From positions 1-64,000 of the IMG/VR virus record IMGVR_UViG_3300042889_001272: a stretch of 64,000 nt of DNA. One strand, given 5' to 3'. How positions within the stretch are numbered: position 1 is the stretch's first letter; each line of letters starts with the position of its first letter. This DNA comes from a virus. Both the position numbers and the translations under genes were made by a program. Below, in pieces: positions 31,937 to 39,799 of this stretch. The notes beneath the pieces are model-generated. The model made no database searches, was not told the DNA's origin, and saw only the letters and a program-made list of their open reading frames with translations.

Positions 31937-32200
31937 AGTTTGGTAGTAGTCTTCCAAGATAACTACCCGGAGGAAAGAAAGAGATGAGAACTAACACCGT
32001 TATCGCTTCATGCGATACCGAACAAATTACTGGCTGGCGCCTTGAAAACGCCTCGTGCTTGTGTGCTCCAACCCTCGGGATGTGACAGAATTGTGTCTTG
32101 CTCCTGGATATACACAGGTCTCTGTGCCTTGTGCATTGTGACTTGTCAGGATTTTAGTTAAAGCTAATCCGCATGTTATTTGTCCAGTTGGTTACTTTCT
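31937..32200 (+). ncRNA. Structured non-coding stretch downstream of tRNA-Asp
   Basis: No gene is seen. Several clear hairpins occur: GGTAGT/ACTACC (31942-31967), TATCGC-TTCAT-GCGATA, GGCG/CGCC, and CACAG-GTCT-CTGTG. GAAAGAAAG near 31974 can pair with CTTTCTTTC near 32196, closing the whole element. It shares this long-range closure with the other cluster RNAs. Probably co-transcribed with tRNA-Asp. Confidence 0.5.
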
Positions 32201-32203
32201 TTC

Positions 32204-32232
32204 TTGACTCTGTTTTTATTTTGTTGTATAAT
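32204..32232 (+). promoter_or_regulatory. Sigma-70 promoter
   Basis: TTGACT (32204), 17-bp spacer, TATAAT (32227-32232), then AAAGGA before the ATG at 32249. Confidence 0.8.
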
Positions 32233-32248
32233 TATTTAAAGGAAATAT

Positions 32249-32818
32249 ATGAATATCAGTCTACGTAAAGCCAGTGTATTGCAGAACAGCATCAATGATG
32301 CTGTCAAAGGCATTGACCTCAAAGGTCAAGTTACACTAACAGAATTCCATGCTCCGATCATGGAAATTGACAAGGCCACAACTGTGTTTAAAACTAATTT
32401 GAATCGTCGCGATTCTTTGGTTAAAGCACTGTATGACATCCGTAAGCAAGTCAGTGCAGTTAACAGTCGTGTGGGCATAGATGACAAACTCACAGAGATT
32501 GCTGGTCTTGAAAAGCAAATTCAGAACTATACAGAGTTGTCTGGCTTTGCAGTTCGCGAACAAGAAGCAGTTGTGCTGGGCAAGTTGGATAAGATTAAAA
32601 ATCGTAAAGAAGAAGGTCGCAGTATCTATGGTTACGAAAGCACAGTAGCCACTAGTGTGTTCACAGAAGAAGACATCAAGGGCTTTAAAGTTTTTGTAAA
32701 TCTAGCCAAGAAAGCCAAACAACGTCTTCAAGACGAAGTTCTAGAATTGAATGTGCGTACTGACATCGGTCTAAGTGTAGACACAGTTCAAACATTGAAG
32801 TCAGAAGAATTATTATAA
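32249..32818 (+). CDS. Hypothetical phage protein, helical (189 aa)
   Basis: Predicted mainly alpha-helical with heptad-like hydrophobic spacing (residues 55-100 and 145-175), so possibly a coiled-coil oligomer. No signal peptide and no known motif. It has its own sigma-70 promoter and a good ribosome site. The 3' end overlaps the convergent oxygenase gene by six bases. Confidence 0.7.
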   Translation: MNISLRKASVLQNSINDAVKGIDLKGQVTLTEFHAPIMEIDKATTVFKTNLNRRDSLVKALYDIRKQVSAVNSRVGIDDKLTEIAGLEKQIQNYTELSGFAVREQEAVVLGKLDKIKNRKEEGRSIYGYESTVATSVFTEEDIKGFKVFVNLAKKAKQRLQDEVLELNVRTDIGLSVDTVQTLKSEELL

Positions 32819-33346
32819 GTATTGTTTGAACATTTCAATTGATTCTGCCATAGTTAATCTAGTATTATCTTGTTTTTTTAATACTAAACTTAGGCAGTAT
32901 CTAGGTTCTTCAAAATTATGTATGTTATGAGGAATACCAACTTGAACTATACTAGGAAAATTTACTGGCTGTTTATCGATTAAGTCAACTTGGTCTATCT
33001 TGTAATCAATATAAGAACTATTGAGTGCGTTGAGTTCTGCACTATTCGATATATTAGGTTTTTGTTTCCACCAATACATTAAACTGTTTTTGCCGCCGAA
33101 TACATAATTGAGTTTGATATAATCTCCGCCTGTGTCATCGAGATGTATTGTACTAAAACGAAAAGGAAGATTGTAAAATAATTCTACTCGGCCAATGGTT
33201 AGATTTAAAGTTTTTAAAAATAAAATTAAATCATTGTTAATATCGTCAATTGATATTTTAATATGATTGTGTGTGCCATATGAGTTTATATTTAAATCTT
33301 CTCTCAGAGGATTTATGTCTAGATTTATATTAAGACTGTTAATCAT
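32813..33346 (-). CDS. 2OG-Fe(II) oxygenase-like protein, NY..MYWW subgroup (177 aa)
   Basis: STIHLDDTGGDYIKLNYVFGG gives H68/D70 and the subgroup signature with LMYWW; PSIVQVGIPHNI gives the distal histidine and EPRYCLSLVL the arginine. It is the closest relative of the 183-aa protein at 3587 (shared GDYxKxNxxxGG and LTMAE). The start at 33346 was chosen because a GATAAATA box ends six bases upstream; the longer frame would run into tRNA-fMet. Confidence 0.8.
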   Translation of the reverse strand: MINSLNINLDINPLREDLNINSYGTHNHIKISIDDINNDLILFLKTLNLTIGRVELFYNLPFRFSTIHLDDTGGDYIKLNYVFGGKNSLMYWWKQKPNISNSAELNALNSSYIDYKIDQVDLIDKQPVNFPSIVQVGIPHNIHNFEEPRYCLSLVLKKQDNTRLTMAESIEMFKQYL

Positions 33347-33351
33347 AAATA

Positions 33352-33359
33352 TATTTATC
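33352..33359 (-). promoter_or_regulatory. Late-type box GATAAATA overlapping tRNA-fMet
   Basis: Minus-strand GATAAATA ending 6 nt before the ATG at 33346. Its outer base is the first base of the divergent initiator tRNA gene. Confidence 0.6.
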
Positions 33360-33434
33360 GCGGGGTACGTCAGTTGGTAGACTATCAGGCTCATAACCTG
33401 GAAGACGGAGGTTCGAGTCCTTCCCCCGCAACCA
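33359..33434 (+). tRNA. Initiator tRNA-fMet (CAU)
   Basis: The acceptor CGCGGGG faces CCCCGCA, leaving the C1-A72 mismatch that marks bacterial initiator tRNAs for formylation. The anticodon loop is CTCATAA; the discriminator is A and the CCA is encoded. The anticodon stem (TCAGG/CCTGG) keeps only two of the three consecutive G-C pairs typical of initiators. Confidence 0.9.
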
Positions 33435-33435
33435 A

Positions 33436-33600
33436 TTATAAACTGTGAATGTAATCTAAAGCAGAATCTAAGTTAGTAAAGTACAGCATTTCAAAGTCAT
33501 TGCTAAAAATATCTTTGACAATGATATAGCAGATACCTTGCTTGCTTAGACTTACATGAAAATGTAGGCCTGCTTCGGTGACAATGTCATAGGATTGCAT
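33436..33600 (-). CDS. Small hypothetical protein (54 aa)
   Basis: A continuous 54-codon frame ending one base after tRNA-fMet on the opposite strand. The product is a mixed alpha/beta-like peptide (for example HFHVSLSKQGICYIIVKD) with a balanced composition, more protein-like than its neighbours. No clear ribosome site or late box is seen. Function unknown. Confidence 0.45.
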   Translation of the reverse strand: MQSYDIVTEAGLHFHVSLSKQGICYIIVKDIFSNDFEMLYFTNLDSALDYIHSL

Positions 33601-33950
33601 AGTAGTATTTAATAGAAAACCCGGTTACACTTTGACGTCTAAAGTGGGTAGGGCAGTTACCATAAAGAGTGCTAGGTATGTAGTGCTATGACCATCCGTG
33701 CTCTGTGAAGGAGTGGCGGGAACGCATTAGGTAAGGTATAACACCTGCCCAAAAGAACAAATGTTATGGACAGAGTAACAGCTCAGTCCGGGGCCTATGT
33801 GGTGTAGGTAGCCGGACACTTTATACGTGCTTTCTGTAGTAGCTACAATGGAACACCGAAATACTTGTCAATGTCGACCATGTACAAGGACCGGCCATGA
33901 AGAGCAGGGCTACCGTGGATTCAAGCGCCGCAGAGAGCACCTATAAAGTC
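33601..33950 (+). ncRNA. Structured non-coding RNA candidate (about 300 nt)
   Basis: No gene is seen over 350 bases. GTCCGG..CCGGAC encloses CCTA..TAGG in one extended hairpin (33795-33827). GGGCAG near 33652 pairs with CTGCCC near 33746, closing a multibranched domain with AGTGCT repeats. A segment GGAGTGGCGGGAACGC lies inside. The layout suggests a large structured RNA. I checked for RNase P and tmRNA hallmarks and did not find them. Confidence 0.5.
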
Positions 33951-33951
33951 A

Positions 33952-34025
33952 GCGGGATTAGTTTAATGGTAAAACAGCAGATTTCCAATCTTCGGTCAAG
34001 AGTTCGATTCTCTTATCCCGCTCCA
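33952..34025 (+). tRNA. tRNA-Gly (UCC)
   Basis: The acceptor GCGGGAT pairs with ATCCCGC, the discriminator is T, the anticodon loop is TTTCCAA (TCC) and the CCA is encoded. Together with the GCC isoacceptor at 1258 it covers all glycine codons. Confidence 0.92.
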
Positions 34026-34044
34026 ATTTATTAAAGGATTCATC

Positions 34045-34224
34045 ATGGCACATGAAGCAGGCAAAGGTTCAACTCCTAGACCATTTAGTATTGCACAGGA
34101 AGAGTACAATTCTAGATGGGACGCTATATTTGGTCGAGATTCGAAAAAAGAAAAACAAGAAGACGCATTGTCCACCGACAATCGTTTAGATTCTAAATAC
34201 GATAAACCTAAAGAAGAAAATTAA
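34045..34224 (+). CDS. Small hydrophilic phage protein (59 aa)
   Basis: An AAAGGA site lies ten bases before the ATG. The product is charged and probably disordered at the C-terminus (Lys/Glu/Asp-rich), with a short aromatic segment (EEYNSRWDAIFGRD) in the middle. It ends one base before the next gene, consistent with an operon. No function recognised. Confidence 0.6.
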   Translation: MAHEAGKGSTPRPFSIAQEEYNSRWDAIFGRDSKKEKQEDALSTDNRLDSKYDKPKEEN

Positions 34225-34225
34225 A

Positions 34226-34678
34226 ATGTTACATTTAATTCAAAATCTCAGTGATAAATTTGTCGACTTGATTAGTCAAGATCCGGTGCGTCCGCACATT
34301 CCCCGGACTGAACGTGTTGGTGCAAACAAAGACATTTTTGTAACTAGAGACGAGAATGACAATGTACAAGCAATTACCTGTGTCAGTTATCAATTAACTG
34401 TGCCTTGTTCTGAATCTGAATTATTCGAAACCTGCAATGAGCCCCAAGTTGCTGTATTTTATACTATTTGGAGTTATGCCCCAGGCGCAGGAAAAAAGTT
34501 AATCTTTAACGCAGTAAAACATATCAAAGAAAATCAAAAAACAATTAACAGATTCGTAACACTGAGTCCGAAAACTGACATGGCTAGAAAATTCCATATT
34601 AAAAATGGAGCCGTGGTTTTTAGAGACAACGAAGAATCTGTTAACTACGAATACTTAAACAACGAAGTCGAAGGTTAA
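34226..34678 (+). CDS. GNAT-fold-like protein (150 aa)
   Basis: The pattern of strands (VQAITCVSYQL, VAVFYTIWSYAPGAGKKLIFNAVKHI, FVTLSPKTDMARKFHIKNGA) matches a small GNAT fold, with APGAGKKL in the acetyl-CoA loop position and the FHIKNGA ending helix common to N-acetyltransferases. Catalysis is not certain. It is one base after the 59-aa gene. Confidence 0.6.
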   Translation: MLHLIQNLSDKFVDLISQDPVRPHIPRTERVGANKDIFVTRDENDNVQAITCVSYQLTVPCSESELFETCNEPQVAVFYTIWSYAPGAGKKLIFNAVKHIKENQKTINRFVTLSPKTDMARKFHIKNGAVVFRDNEESVNYEYLNNEVEG

Positions 34679-34685
34679 GTAAATA
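34678..34685 (+). promoter_or_regulatory. Late-type box, leaderless spacing
   Basis: AGTAAATA ending 5 nt before the ATG at 34690. It matches the TAAATA core only and overlaps the stop of the preceding gene. Confidence 0.45.
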
Positions 34686-34689
34686 TATT

Positions 34690-35397
34690 ATGACATTCGA
34701 TACCAATGTACCCGGTTGGATGACATCATCAGATCTAGCCGTATTGCACAAGCTAGCAGGATTAGTTCCAAAATCTGGATCTATTATTGAAGTAGGATGC
34801 TTCTTGGGTAGATCAACTGATGCATTTTTCAATGGCAAGGATTCATCTGTTAAAATGACAGTGGTGGATTCGTTTCAGGTACATGGTGGATATGAAACTC
34901 ATCGTAATATATTTGCTAAAAAAGTTAATGAAAAAGGACAAGAATATATCGATGCATTTGGCAGTCAAGAACTTTATGATGCAGCCAAAGAATTAGCAAA
35001 TTCAACTGGAGATTGGTTAGCAGGATTTAAATATTGTGTGGGTCAAGATCTATTAGATGATATTAATTTACACAAATCTTATTTTAAAGATTTTAATCTA
35101 GATCCCAAGGGATATGATTTGGCATTTATCGATGCATCACATAAATTTGAAGATGTATTATTTGATATTTCAAAATTCATTACTAATCAAAAGACTTTAA
35201 TAGTCGGAGATGATTTTACTTGGGCACAACCCGGTGTTGCTAGGGCCTTAACAGAAGTAAGACGCGGTGATATAAATGGCAGATCAACAAAAAGGTTATT
35301 AATTGTACCTGAATGTAGTAAAATATGGATGTTAGTTCCAGTCGAAGGATACTGGAAAGAGCAGTTTAGAAAAAAAGATAGTTTCTTCTTCGAGTAA
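34690..35397 (+). CDS. Class I SAM-dependent methyltransferase (235 aa)
   Basis: The SAM-binding motif I is IIEVGCFLGRST (about 37-48), followed by the acidic residue in MTVVDSF and the motif FIDASHKFEDV. This layout is that of the Methyltransf_24 group, which often methylates small molecules or sugars. It has no ribosome site and a near-start late-type box, like the oxygenase genes. Confidence 0.82.
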   Translation: MTFDTNVPGWMTSSDLAVLHKLAGLVPKSGSIIEVGCFLGRSTDAFFNGKDSSVKMTVVDSFQVHGGYETHRNIFAKKVNEKGQEYIDAFGSQELYDAAKELANSTGDWLAGFKYCVGQDLLDDINLHKSYFKDFNLDPKGYDLAFIDASHKFEDVLFDISKFITNQKTLIVGDDFTWAQPGVARALTEVRRGDINGRSTKRLLIVPECSKIWMLVPVEGYWKEQFRKKDSFFFE

Positions 35398-35406
35398 ATA
35401 TAATGT

Positions 35407-35483
35407 CGGAGTGTAGCGCAGTCTGGTAGCGCACCTGGTTTGGGACCAGGGGGTCCAAGGTTCGAATCCTTGTACTCCGACCA
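35407..35483 (+). tRNA. tRNA-Pro (UGG)
   Basis: The acceptor CGGAGTG pairs with TACTCCG, the anticodon loop is TTTGGGA (TGG), the T-arm AAGGTTCGAATCCTT is canonical and the CCA is encoded. It is the last tRNA in the window. Confidence 0.93.
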
Positions 35484-35500
35484 AGTTTAAGAGCAATTTA

Positions 35501-35508
35501 AATAAATA
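35501..35508 (+). promoter_or_regulatory. Late-type box AATAAATA
   Basis: A 7/8 match to TATAAATA ending 6 nt before the ATG at 35514. Confidence 0.6.
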
Positions 35509-35513
35509 TCGTT

Positions 35514-36293
35514 ATGTCCTACAAACGAATCATCAATAATGCTCTTGCGTCTAACACGCAATATCTACCCTACGTACAACTCAGCGCCACGGCACTGGTT
35601 CTACTCTATGCATTCCTTTTACCACAAGTTGGTTTACTGTGGTTACTGAGTGTGCTGATGTATGTGGGCATAGGCGGCCTCGGCATCAGCATAGGCTTTC
35701 ATAGATTATTAACACATAAAAGTTTTAAGACTAGTAAATTCTGGGAATACTTTTGTGCAACATGGGGTGCCCTTGCATTCACAGGCAGTGCAATCGGTTG
35801 GGTGGGTATGCACAGGGATCATCACAAGTACAGCGACAAGCCTGGTGACCCACACAGTCCCATGGTCAGTGGTCCCAAGATGTTGGTAGCTGCCTATGAC
35901 TATGAGCCCAACAAGTGGAAAATACGACATTTGATTTTTGACAAGTATCATATCTTTATGCACAAGTGGTACTTTGGTTTGCTATTATTATGGACAATAT
36001 TCTGGGCTGTTATAGATCCTGTGTTGGCCATGCACGTTGTTGTCATCCCTGCGGTGTTCAGTGTTTGGAGCAGTACAACCAGTAACTACATGAACCACCG
36101 TTGGGGTTATAAGAATTTTGAAACCAGCGACAACAGTCGAAATCTTTGGATCAATGCTATATTCACATTTGGCGAAGGCTGGCACAACAATCACCATGCT
36201 CGACCAGGCAACTATGACTTTGGCAGTGGCACCAGTGGCAAGTGGTGGGAATTTGATCCCGCCGCCAGAGTCATTGAATTAATTAGACGATGA
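35514..36293 (+). CDS. Membrane fatty-acyl desaturase-like protein (259 aa)
   Basis: Three histidine boxes are intact: HRLLTH, HRDHH and HNNHH, with hydrophobic pairs of membrane helices on both sides of the first and before the third. These are the diiron ligands of acyl desaturases acting in the inner membrane. It is the first gene of a plus-strand run of five ending with rpoZ. A leaderless-type late box precedes it. The next gene is a second desaturase, overlapping by four bases. Confidence 0.88.
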   Translation: MSYKRIINNALASNTQYLPYVQLSATALVLLYAFLLPQVGLLWLLSVLMYVGIGGLGISIGFHRLLTHKSFKTSKFWEYFCATWGALAFTGSAIGWVGMHRDHHKYSDKPGDPHSPMVSGPKMLVAAYDYEPNKWKIRHLIFDKYHIFMHKWYFGLLLLWTIFWAVIDPVLAMHVVVIPAVFSVWSSTTSNYMNHRWGYKNFETSDNSRNLWINAIFTFGEGWHNNHHARPGNYDFGSGTSGKWWEFDPAARVIELIRR

Positions 36294-37045
36294 TATTTGG
36301 ATCCACAAGTAGAAATATAAATCTACTAACTATTTTTGTTTTTATTAGCAGTGTAGTTGGATTGTTTTTTGTTGATTACACATTGAACAACATACTAATC
36401 ATGTTAACAAGTTTTTATGTTTTGAACATCCTGGGAGTATGGATGACATTTCATAGATATTATAGTCATAAAAGTTTTGCACTAAATCCCGTGCTTAAAT
36501 GGCTGTTTTCTATTATTGCTTTATTAACAGGTCGCGGTAGTATCTTGGGCTGGGTTTACCTACATAGACTACATCACGCATACAGTGACCGAGACAAGGA
36601 CCCTCATAGCCCTCATAATTTAGGATATAAATTATTTGGCTTTGGACACATGAAACAGCAAGAGGGTGAAATGAAGATATTCTTGGTTAAAGAATTAATG
36701 ACACCGGCTCAATTGTTTATACATAAATGGTACATGCTGTTGTTAATACCCGTGCTTATTATTTTTGCAGTAATAGATTTACAATTATTTTATTGGGCTT
36801 GGCTAGTGCCTGCAATGTTAATACAGTTCAGCACCAGCAACTTTAATTACTTTGGCCACACGCATGGCTATAGGAATTTTGAAACAAAAGATCATAGTAG
36901 AAATAACGCATGGCTTTGGCCCATTATACTGGGCGAAGCGTGGCACAATAATCATCACGGCGACGCAAAGAATCCCAGCACAACATATAAATTCTGGGAA
37001 ATAGATCCTTTGACATGGGTGATTAAACTAGTATGTACAAAGTAA
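36290..37045 (+). CDS. Membrane fatty-acyl desaturase-like protein (251 aa)
   Basis: The histidine boxes are HRYYSH, HRLHH and HNNHH. N-terminal and central hydrophobic segments would form four membrane helices. It is a paralogue of the genes at 35514 and 11889 and overlaps the former by ATGA coupling. Two adjacent desaturases suggest consecutive or different-position unsaturation of host lipid chains, or of an acyl group made by the island. Confidence 0.87.
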   Translation: MIFGSTSRNINLLTIFVFISSVVGLFFVDYTLNNILIMLTSFYVLNILGVWMTFHRYYSHKSFALNPVLKWLFSIIALLTGRGSILGWVYLHRLHHAYSDRDKDPHSPHNLGYKLFGFGHMKQQEGEMKIFLVKELMTPAQLFIHKWYMLLLIPVLIIFAVIDLQLFYWAWLVPAMLIQFSTSNFNYFGHTHGYRNFETKDHSRNNAWLWPIILGEAWHNNHHGDAKNPSTTYKFWEIDPLTWVIKLVCTK

Positions 37046-37674
37046 AAAAATACAATAAATTAACCAAGTCAGAACTACAACGTTTTTGGGATACTATAGA
37101 ATTAGAATGTCAAAAAGATACCAGTCCTGCCATGATCAATATGCACAGCAAAACTTGGAGAAATGAAAATAATACTCTACGCTATATATTAGAAGTAGAA
37201 AATAAATTCGATCACGGCGAATACTTTGTGTTGTTTGACGATAAATTACCAGTGGCCAGCGGCGGCGTTTACTTCAGTGAATGGACCGAAGATATTGCAA
37301 TGGCGGGTATCAGAACATGGGCACACACCGAACATAGAAACAAATTATTAGTTGCCGAATACATTCTCCCTGCATGTAAGGCATGGGCAGTTAAATACAA
37401 ATGTAAATTTATTACATTGACATTTAATGATTATAATAAAAATTTAATCAAAGTATGTATTAGAACTCGTGCTGGAGAAAGTGCTACTAGAATTTCTGGC
37501 AGAACTCCACGCCGATTATTCTATAATGGCGCAACAGTGGTTGACTTTCCATTAGAAATCAACTATACTAAACAATGGCTGATATACGAAAAGTTGGACA
37601 GTGAATTTTTATTTAATTGGGAAGAATTCAAATGGCAGGACAAGATAAAGATTGTGAAGAGAAAGCTGGGCTGA
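37033..37674 (+). CDS. GNAT-like acetyltransferase (213 aa)
   Basis: A central strand followed by RTWAHTEHRNKLLVAEYILPACKAWAVKY resembles the GNAT acetyl-CoA loop and helix, and FITLTFNDYNKNLIKV the following strand and helix. The pyrophosphate loop is divergent, so activity is not certain. It overlaps the desaturase by 13 bases and the next gene by 43. Confidence 0.6.
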   Translation: MYKVKKYNKLTKSELQRFWDTIELECQKDTSPAMINMHSKTWRNENNTLRYILEVENKFDHGEYFVLFDDKLPVASGGVYFSEWTEDIAMAGIRTWAHTEHRNKLLVAEYILPACKAWAVKYKCKFITLTFNDYNKNLIKVCIRTRAGESATRISGRTPRRLFYNGATVVDFPLEINYTKQWLIYEKLDSEFLFNWEEFKWQDKIKIVKRKLG

Positions 37675-38246
37675 GTAAAAGCCCTGATAGATATACATTC
37701 CAACGTAATAATTATCTTGCACGTAAAATAGAAGAAGGCAAGCAGGACGATCCTAATACTATTGCTATGCTAGAATACTATGATGAACTTCCAAAAAGGC
37801 AAGCGGACCGAGAAGAGAATCCTGACTGGAAAGAAAATAACATGGAGTACGATCTACGCAATACTTCTTGGATCTGTGATAAAGTAAAAAGCGATGATGT
37901 TTACGCACAAAACTTATATGCTGCCATGTGTAACAATGACTTTCAACGCAATGATATGATGCCCATACTCAAAGATCAACAGTGGAGTTGTAGTTGGAGA
38001 TATGCCGGTGGCATTGTAGCAGACATGCAGGGAAAAGGTGATTACATTGACTGGTACTGTAGTGGTATTAAAAATACTGGTCCAATAGAACAAAGTGAAT
38101 GGGATAATTTAACTTTAGAACAACAACTACGATACAAGGAAACAGAAGCCTATGTATCGGAAAGTGTGGTCACTGACGAGATTCGCAGTGACCTAAAGAA
38201 ACTAGGTTGGCTAGTTTTGGAAGACAACAACGAAATGGATATATAA
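37632..38246 (+). CDS. Hypothetical phage protein (204 aa)
   Basis: A soluble, acidic protein rich in Asp, Trp and Cys, with the segment QQWSCSWRYAGGIVADMQ and an aromatic DYIDWYCSGI. It looks like a compact phage-specific fold but no family is named. The start at 37632 (GGGAAG upstream) overlaps the acetyltransferase gene by 43 bases; the end overlaps rpoZ by one base. Confidence 0.65.
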   Translation: MAGQDKDCEEKAGLSKSPDRYTFQRNNYLARKIEEGKQDDPNTIAMLEYYDELPKRQADREENPDWKENNMEYDLRNTSWICDKVKSDDVYAQNLYAAMCNNDFQRNDMMPILKDQQWSCSWRYAGGIVADMQGKGDYIDWYCSGIKNTGPIEQSEWDNLTLEQQLRYKETEAYVSESVVTDEIRSDLKKLGWLVLEDNNEMDI

Positions 38247-38446
38247 TGGCTAGAATTACCAGTGAAAAAGCAGTGGAAGCAGTGGGAAATAGATTTGATC
38301 TAGTGTTGATCGCTTGTCAACGTGCCCGCGAATTGAAGCGAGGCGCTATGCCAAAAGTTTCAAGTAAAAATAGCGCAGTAGTAACAGCACTGCGTGAAAT
38401 TGAAGCGGGTCATATAGGTCGTGATTATTTAAAACGTATTCAATAA
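38246..38446 (+). CDS. rpoZ: RNA polymerase omega subunit homologue (66 aa)
   Basis: The N-terminal MARITSEKAVEAVGNRFDLV and the segment VVTALREIEAGHI match bacterial omega (E. coli starts [20 protein letters not shown] and has ALREIEEG). Omega assists folding and assembly of beta-prime and mediates ppGpp effects. A phage copy could join host polymerase and change late transcription, fitting the T4-like late promoters here. TAATG overlap with the previous gene. Confidence 0.88.
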   Translation: MARITSEKAVEAVGNRFDLVLIACQRARELKRGAMPKVSSKNSAVVTALREIEAGHIGRDYLKRIQ

Positions 38447-38478
38447 TCAAATTTATCTTCTGATGACTTGTGCATCTA

Positions 38479-38486
38479 TATAAATA
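38479..38486 (+). promoter_or_regulatory. T4-late-type box TATAAATA
   Basis: An exact match ending 5 nt before the ATG at 38491. It lies inside the longer reading frame from 38470 and supports the shorter protein. Confidence 0.65.
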
Positions 38487-38490
38487 TTGT

Positions 38491-39189
38491 ATGAGATCAT
38501 CGGAAGATAAAGAATTACTAGTGTCTAGATTCACTGATACTATCTATGTAGAAGAATTTCTCCAGCCTGAAGAAATCCAGTATCTAGTCCAACTGTTTGA
38601 TAACTCAAACGACAAAATTTATAAGAACACCGGACCCGTGACTTCTAATTCTATTATGAAAGATTCTATTTTGGAATCTATAGTAGAAAGACTCAGACCT
38701 TTAATTGGTGATTTTAAGATTTATTCTGCGGCATTCTTTAATGTAAAAACGCCGCATATCATACACAATGATGATGAGAAGTCATTTCCTTTGACTTATA
38801 AAGCAATTACATTGCCATTGAAATTAGAGTATTCTGTGGTCTCTACAGAGCTACCCAGTCTGTGTATCTTTGATCAGTATTACTTGGAAGGCCCGAGTAA
38901 ATTTTTTAATGGCTCCAATGATATTCCCACATATTATAATCAACAAATCTACGAATACTCCGAAGTACAAAACAAATCTTCAACCGGTATCAGGGTAGAT
39001 GACATACAGAGATATCTAACACATATAAAACCAAATTGGTTACATGGACTTAGTTTAAATTCAATACATGCATGGAAGCCAGGATCTGCAATTATATTCG
39101 ATGCATTAAAACTTCATTGTGCCAGCGACTTTAGACAGCACAGCATTATCAGCAAACTGGGCATTAGTATTTTTACATACACTGATTAA
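38491..39189 (+). CDS. 2OG-Fe(II) oxygenase-like protein (232 aa)
   Basis: PHIIHNDDEK gives H92/D94, and AIIFDALKLHCASDFR a distal histidine near the C-terminus. A longer insertion (about 115-175) separates the halves. The fold is less certain than for the smaller paralogues. Start chosen at 38491 (late box five bases upstream) rather than 38470. It is convergent with the next oxygenase gene. Confidence 0.68.
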   Translation: MRSSEDKELLVSRFTDTIYVEEFLQPEEIQYLVQLFDNSNDKIYKNTGPVTSNSIMKDSILESIVERLRPLIGDFKIYSAAFFNVKTPHIIHNDDEKSFPLTYKAITLPLKLEYSVVSTELPSLCIFDQYYLEGPSKFFNGSNDIPTYYNQQIYEYSEVQNKSSTGIRVDDIQRYLTHIKPNWLHGLSLNSIHAWKPGSAIIFDALKLHCASDFRQHSIISKLGISIFTYTD

Positions 39190-39191
39190 TT

Positions 39192-39794
39192 TTACAAAAA
39201 TAAAATTTTACTGTCGTTGACATTTTTTGCGGCATCTTCATAGTCTTGGAATTCTTTTATGTAGGTAAGGTCAAACAAAAGACTTGTTCTTTTACCTACA
39301 TAATTATCCACTGCATGTATAGCCGAATTATTAATCAGATACCATTTGTTAAGATCGAATCTATATCGATTTATTTCTGTCAATTCACTTTTTTCAAACA
39401 TTCTAGCAGCCACGGTATTATTAATATCCTTTTGTTTGTAAAATACAGTATCAGCCGCGCCTTCTACTACATAGATTATACTCATCTTTCTAAAGGTATC
39501 TGTATGTGGCGGCAGTTCGTTGATACTTCGTTGCAGTGTTATATATTCTAAAAATTTTCTATTAATTTTATGACCATGAAAAATCTCATCAAGGAAATTC
39601 ATATGCTCTGGCCATTTCTGCAATTGATACGATCCGGCCGTTTCAACTAAAAAATCATCCTGAACCATACTTTTGCCCTGTTCTATTCTTTTGAACCTTT
39701 TTCCATAATGCTTGTACTGTTCATAATGCTTGATTATTTTTTCAGAGACTTCTATCCCCAATGGTGGCCAGTTTAACTCAATGGCATTGTTCAT
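39192..39794 (-). CDS. 2OG-Fe(II) oxygenase-like protein (200 aa)
   Basis: ELPPHTDTF gives H97/D99, WYLINNSAIHAVDN gives the distal histidine, and GKRTSLLFDL the arginine. The INNSAIH signature links it to the GNxYR subgroup at 16-17.5 kb. The ATG at 39794 is preferred over a TTG at 39803. The upstream oxygenase gene ends six bases before it, so both are read from one promoter. Confidence 0.75.
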   Translation of the reverse strand: MNNAIELNWPPLGIEVSEKIIKHYEQYKHYGKRFKRIEQGKSMVQDDFLVETAGSYQLQKWPEHMNFLDEIFHGHKINRKFLEYITLQRSINELPPHTDTFRKMSIIYVVEGAADTVFYKQKDINNTVAARMFEKSELTEINRYRFDLNKWYLINNSAIHAVDNYVGKRTSLLFDLTYIKEFQDYEDAAKNVNDSKILFL

Positions 39795-39799
39795 ATAAA

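Noticed and set aside
33601-33950. RNase P RNA or tmRNA
   Set aside because: The P4-type GAGGAAAG and tmRNA tag/tRNA-like ends were not found.
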